64,000 bases of DNA from the NCBI GenBank assembly GCA_963663265.2, contig CAXXXM010000004.1:62001-126000 (forward strand), written 5' to 3'. The position numbers and the translations under genes were made by a program. This stretch comes from JAEXOD01 sp963663265 (GTDB lineage: Bacteria; Bacteroidota; Ignavibacteria; Ignavibacteriales; Melioribacteraceae). The notes under the pieces are model-generated. The model was not told the origin of the DNA. It searched no databases and saw only the letters and a program-made list of their open reading frames with translations. Below are positions 62,078 through 64,000 of the stretch, piece by piece (position 1 is the first letter of the stretch; every line of letters begins with the position of its first letter).

Positions 62078-64000
62078 TTAATCAAAAAAATCAGGGTCTT
62101 GTTCTTCTTTCATAGATAAGGGCTTTGCAGCATCAGTTGATGCACCAATTTTTAATGCCCAGCTTGTTTTATTTCTAATATCTTCATCGGTAATAAAATG
62201 AATATCAAGCAGCCCATCAGTTTTAAATCCTGTACGTAGATAATTAAACTCACTTAAGGCAATACTCCAGCCATCAAGCCAATATTTTAATTGATTGATT
62301 TTTTCTTTGTTATCATCAATATGAATTAACAAATTTATATCGCTGGAAGGTCCTGCTGATGCATTTTTAGAACTACCAAATATATAAAAACCTTTAACAC
62401 CATATTTTTTGGAATCAATTTCTTGAGCAATTCTTTCAGCCATTTTATAACGCCATTTCCAATGGTCAATTGCAATTTTTTCAACTCTTTCCGTATAATG
62501 TTCTTCTTGACTAATTTCGGAACTTGGTTTAGCAAGCATTCCCATTGCCTGATCTAAATCTGAATTCATTAATAATTTTAACACCATTCCATCAGTTGTA
62601 CTTGGTACATCTATTACCTTAATAACATCTTTTAAGAAATAGTATTCCGGAATAATATCTGACAAATGGTTATCCGATTCAACAAAAAACTTTTCGTTAA
62701 AAACAATACCGGGGTCATCGGGGTATAAAGGAATATATCTAATTGAGGCTTCAACCAAATCTTGGAAAAAATGGGTTCCAAATGATAAATCGGGTACATA
62801 ATTCCCTTTTTTCTTTGCAATTTCAATTAATACAGCGGTATTATTAATATCACTATAAGTAATATTTACCCCTAATTTAATATCTCCACGGCTTCCCCAC
62901 CTTCCCGGACCCATTAAAATAAACTGTCTTTTGGGGAGTAGTTTATTCAATTTGCTTATAGCTCTTCCAACTGCTAAAAGATCAGACCGATCAGGCAAAT
63001 CATAATATTTGATTGGGTCTACATATACAATATGTGTAATATCATTAACCTTGCCATTTGAAATATATTTATCAGCAGTAAACAACAATCGATCTTTTGG
63101 AACATCGGCAGGGATAGGACTTGGAGCAGTATCTTTTGAATAACTTTGCGGACGGCATTGCAGCAAGTAAAAATCGGTACCATCACACGCAAATTCAATA
63201 TCAACCGGTGTTTGAATTTTTGCTTCTAATAATCTTAATAAATCTTGAATTCTTTTTACAAAACTTGTATTGGATATTAAATTTTCAAATGTAAATACTA
63301 AATTATCGTTTTCAAAATCAACTTCAAATCCGATAGGATTTCTAATATAATTACCCTCCATAACAGAAACCAACCTATGAATTGCAGGATATTGCTCCCC
63401 TACTTCTTTTACCAAGTCCGAAAGTTCTTTTGTCTCAAATTCATTTGTTTCTAAATTTATAACATCAATTTTTGATGGTGAATATTTTACTTTTTCTTCT
63501 AACGATACATTCACAATTAAATTTGGTTGACCGGGTGCTAACAAAATTGGAAAATCATCCCCAATCCTATCAACTGCTCTTGTTCCTAACCCGGGTACTA
63601 ACCGTACAAGACCATCCTCACGTCTAATCCTGGGTGACCATCTAAATTCATTTTTGCTAAAAGCAACTCCGGCAAAAGAAGGGAAAAAGTACTTACCAAC
63701 CTTTTTGCCAACTACTTCTTGAATCATTATTCCCATTTCTTCATCAAAATCGATAAGGTGCCTTTCTGTACGATACTCAATTGGGTCGGGACTAAAAACA
63801 GAAGAATATACTTCGGCAATAGCATCCATCAAGGCTAAAAGCCTTTCTCTTTTTGTACCGCAGTTTGCTAAAAACAACGACTTGTATTTACCTGAAAATG
63901 CTGCTCCTATTTGGTCTTCCAATAAACTTGAACTTCTTACAACAATTGGCTTATCTCCAATATCATCTAAAGCAACCGATAAACCTTTAATTATTTCGGA
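62078..64000 (-). CDS. PEP/pyruvate-binding domain protein with C-terminal nucleotidyltransferase-like domain (5' truncated)
   Basis: The frame is open to the window end; the apparent TTG start at 63922 lies inside the conserved sequence VRSSSLLEDQIGAAFSGKY, so the true start is beyond 64000. Visible residues: an ATP-grasp (PPDK_N type) domain ending in FYLLQCRPQ, then a domain with GPGRWGSRGDIKLGV and SFGTHFFQDLVEA, then a Pol-beta-like nucleotidyltransferase (GSSKNASAGPSSDINLLI). There is no PEP-utilising phosphohistidine domain (no GGxTSHA motif), so it is not phosphoenolpyruvate synthase. In the last domain the metal-binding DxD is DIN (Asp to Asn), which may inactivate it. Function unknown. 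Confidence 0.72.
   Translation of the reverse strand, partial: SEIIKGLSVALDDIGDKPIVVRSSSLLEDQIGAAFSGKYKSLFLANCGTKRERLLALMDAIAEVYSSVFSPDPIEYRTERHLIDFDEEMGIMIQEVVGKKVGKYFFPSFAGVAFSKNEFRWSPRIRREDGLVRLVPGLGTRAVDRIGDDFPILLAPGQPNLIVNVSLEEKVKYSPSKIDVINLETNEFETKELSDLVKEVGEQYPAIHRLVSVMEGNYIRNPIGFEVDFENDNLVFTFENLISNTSFVKRIQDLLRLLEAKIQTPVDIEFACDGTDFYLLQCRPQSYSKDTAPSPIPADVPKDRLLFTADKYISNGKVNDITHIVYVDPIKYYDLPDRSDLLAVGRAISKLNKLLPKRQFILMGPGRWGSRGDIKLGVNITYSDINNTAVLIEIAKKKGNYVPDLSFGTHFFQDLVEASIRYIPLYPDDPGIVFNEKFFVESDNHLSDIIPEYYFLKDVIKVIDVPSTTDGMVLKLLMNSDLDQAMGMLAKPSSEISQEEHYTERVEKIAIDHWKWRYKMAERIAQEIDSKKYGVKGFYIFGSSKNASAGPSSDINLLIHIDDNKEKINQLKYWLDGWSIALSEFNYLRTGFKTDGLLDIHFITDEDIRNKTSWALKIGASTDAAKPLSMKEEQDPDFFD

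Noticed and set aside
63920..63922. TTG at 63922 as start of the PEP/pyruvate-binding protein
   Set aside because: The frame continues upstream through conserved VVRSSSLLED sequence to the window end.

Overview
The window is AT-rich bacterial DNA with tightly packed operons, and it most likely comes from the Ignavibacteria/Chlorobi side of the Bacteroidota-Chlorobi group. The evidence is a type IX secretion C-terminal sorting domain with an NYPNPFNPST motif (7562-9670), a PorV/PorQ-family outer-membrane protein, TonB-dependent receptors with N-terminal carboxypeptidase-like domains, TAnnTTTG-type promoters, lipoproteins with short signal peptides, and a small structured RNA whose layout matches the Chlorobi-1 motif. 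The assignment is an inference from gene content; no 16S rRNA or tRNA gene was found.

Layout. 1-11773 (minus): secreted and outer-membrane proteins, comprising two exported modular proteins followed by a tight operon of lipoprotein, TonB receptor, PorV/PorQ protein, NHL-repeat lipoprotein and a truncated OB-fold/FN3/phospholipase-D-like protein. 11976-14684 (minus): a four-subunit 2-oxoacid:ferredoxin oxidoreductase (D-A-B-C). 14991-18318 (minus): porin, small PstS-like protein and an orphan sensor histidine kinase. 18501-23435 (plus): a catalytically dead M1 peptidase-like protein coupled to a membrane protein, then def, fmt and a zinc-ribbon protein. 23892-27476: a repeat-rich gene-poor island holding five copies of a two-hairpin module, many other short hairpins, a ~114-nt terminator-ended RNA and one IS3-family element. 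27477-31155 (minus): serine hydrolase, NCS1 permease, serine dehydratase. 31274-33403 (plus): CIRCE-controlled groES-groEL. 33633-36002: a second TonB receptor. 36046-42497 (minus): exopolysaccharide export genes with a UDP-glucuronate decarboxylase. 42535-46121 (minus): ebfC, recR, methyltransferase, two NTF2-like lipoproteins, ftsX. 46301-54397 (plus): psd, pssA, purS, purQ, tatA, gatA, sucD, ndk, NUDIX, namZ-like, lipoprotein. 54456-61291 (minus): DUF262/DUF1524 nuclease with type III restriction-modification genes. 61488-64000 (minus): a HisH-like protein that has lost its catalytic triad, downstream of a truncated PEP/pyruvate-binding-domain protein carrying a nucleotidyltransferase-like domain.

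The most unusual material is (i) the 23.9-27.5 kb island with its structured RNA and hairpin families, (ii) three enzyme folds whose catalytic residues are replaced in place (M1 peptidase, HisH, nucleotidyltransferase), and (iii) the DUF262 protein built into a type III restriction operon. Housekeeping genes (groESL, pur, pss/psd, gatA, sucD, ndk, recR, def, fmt) look intact.
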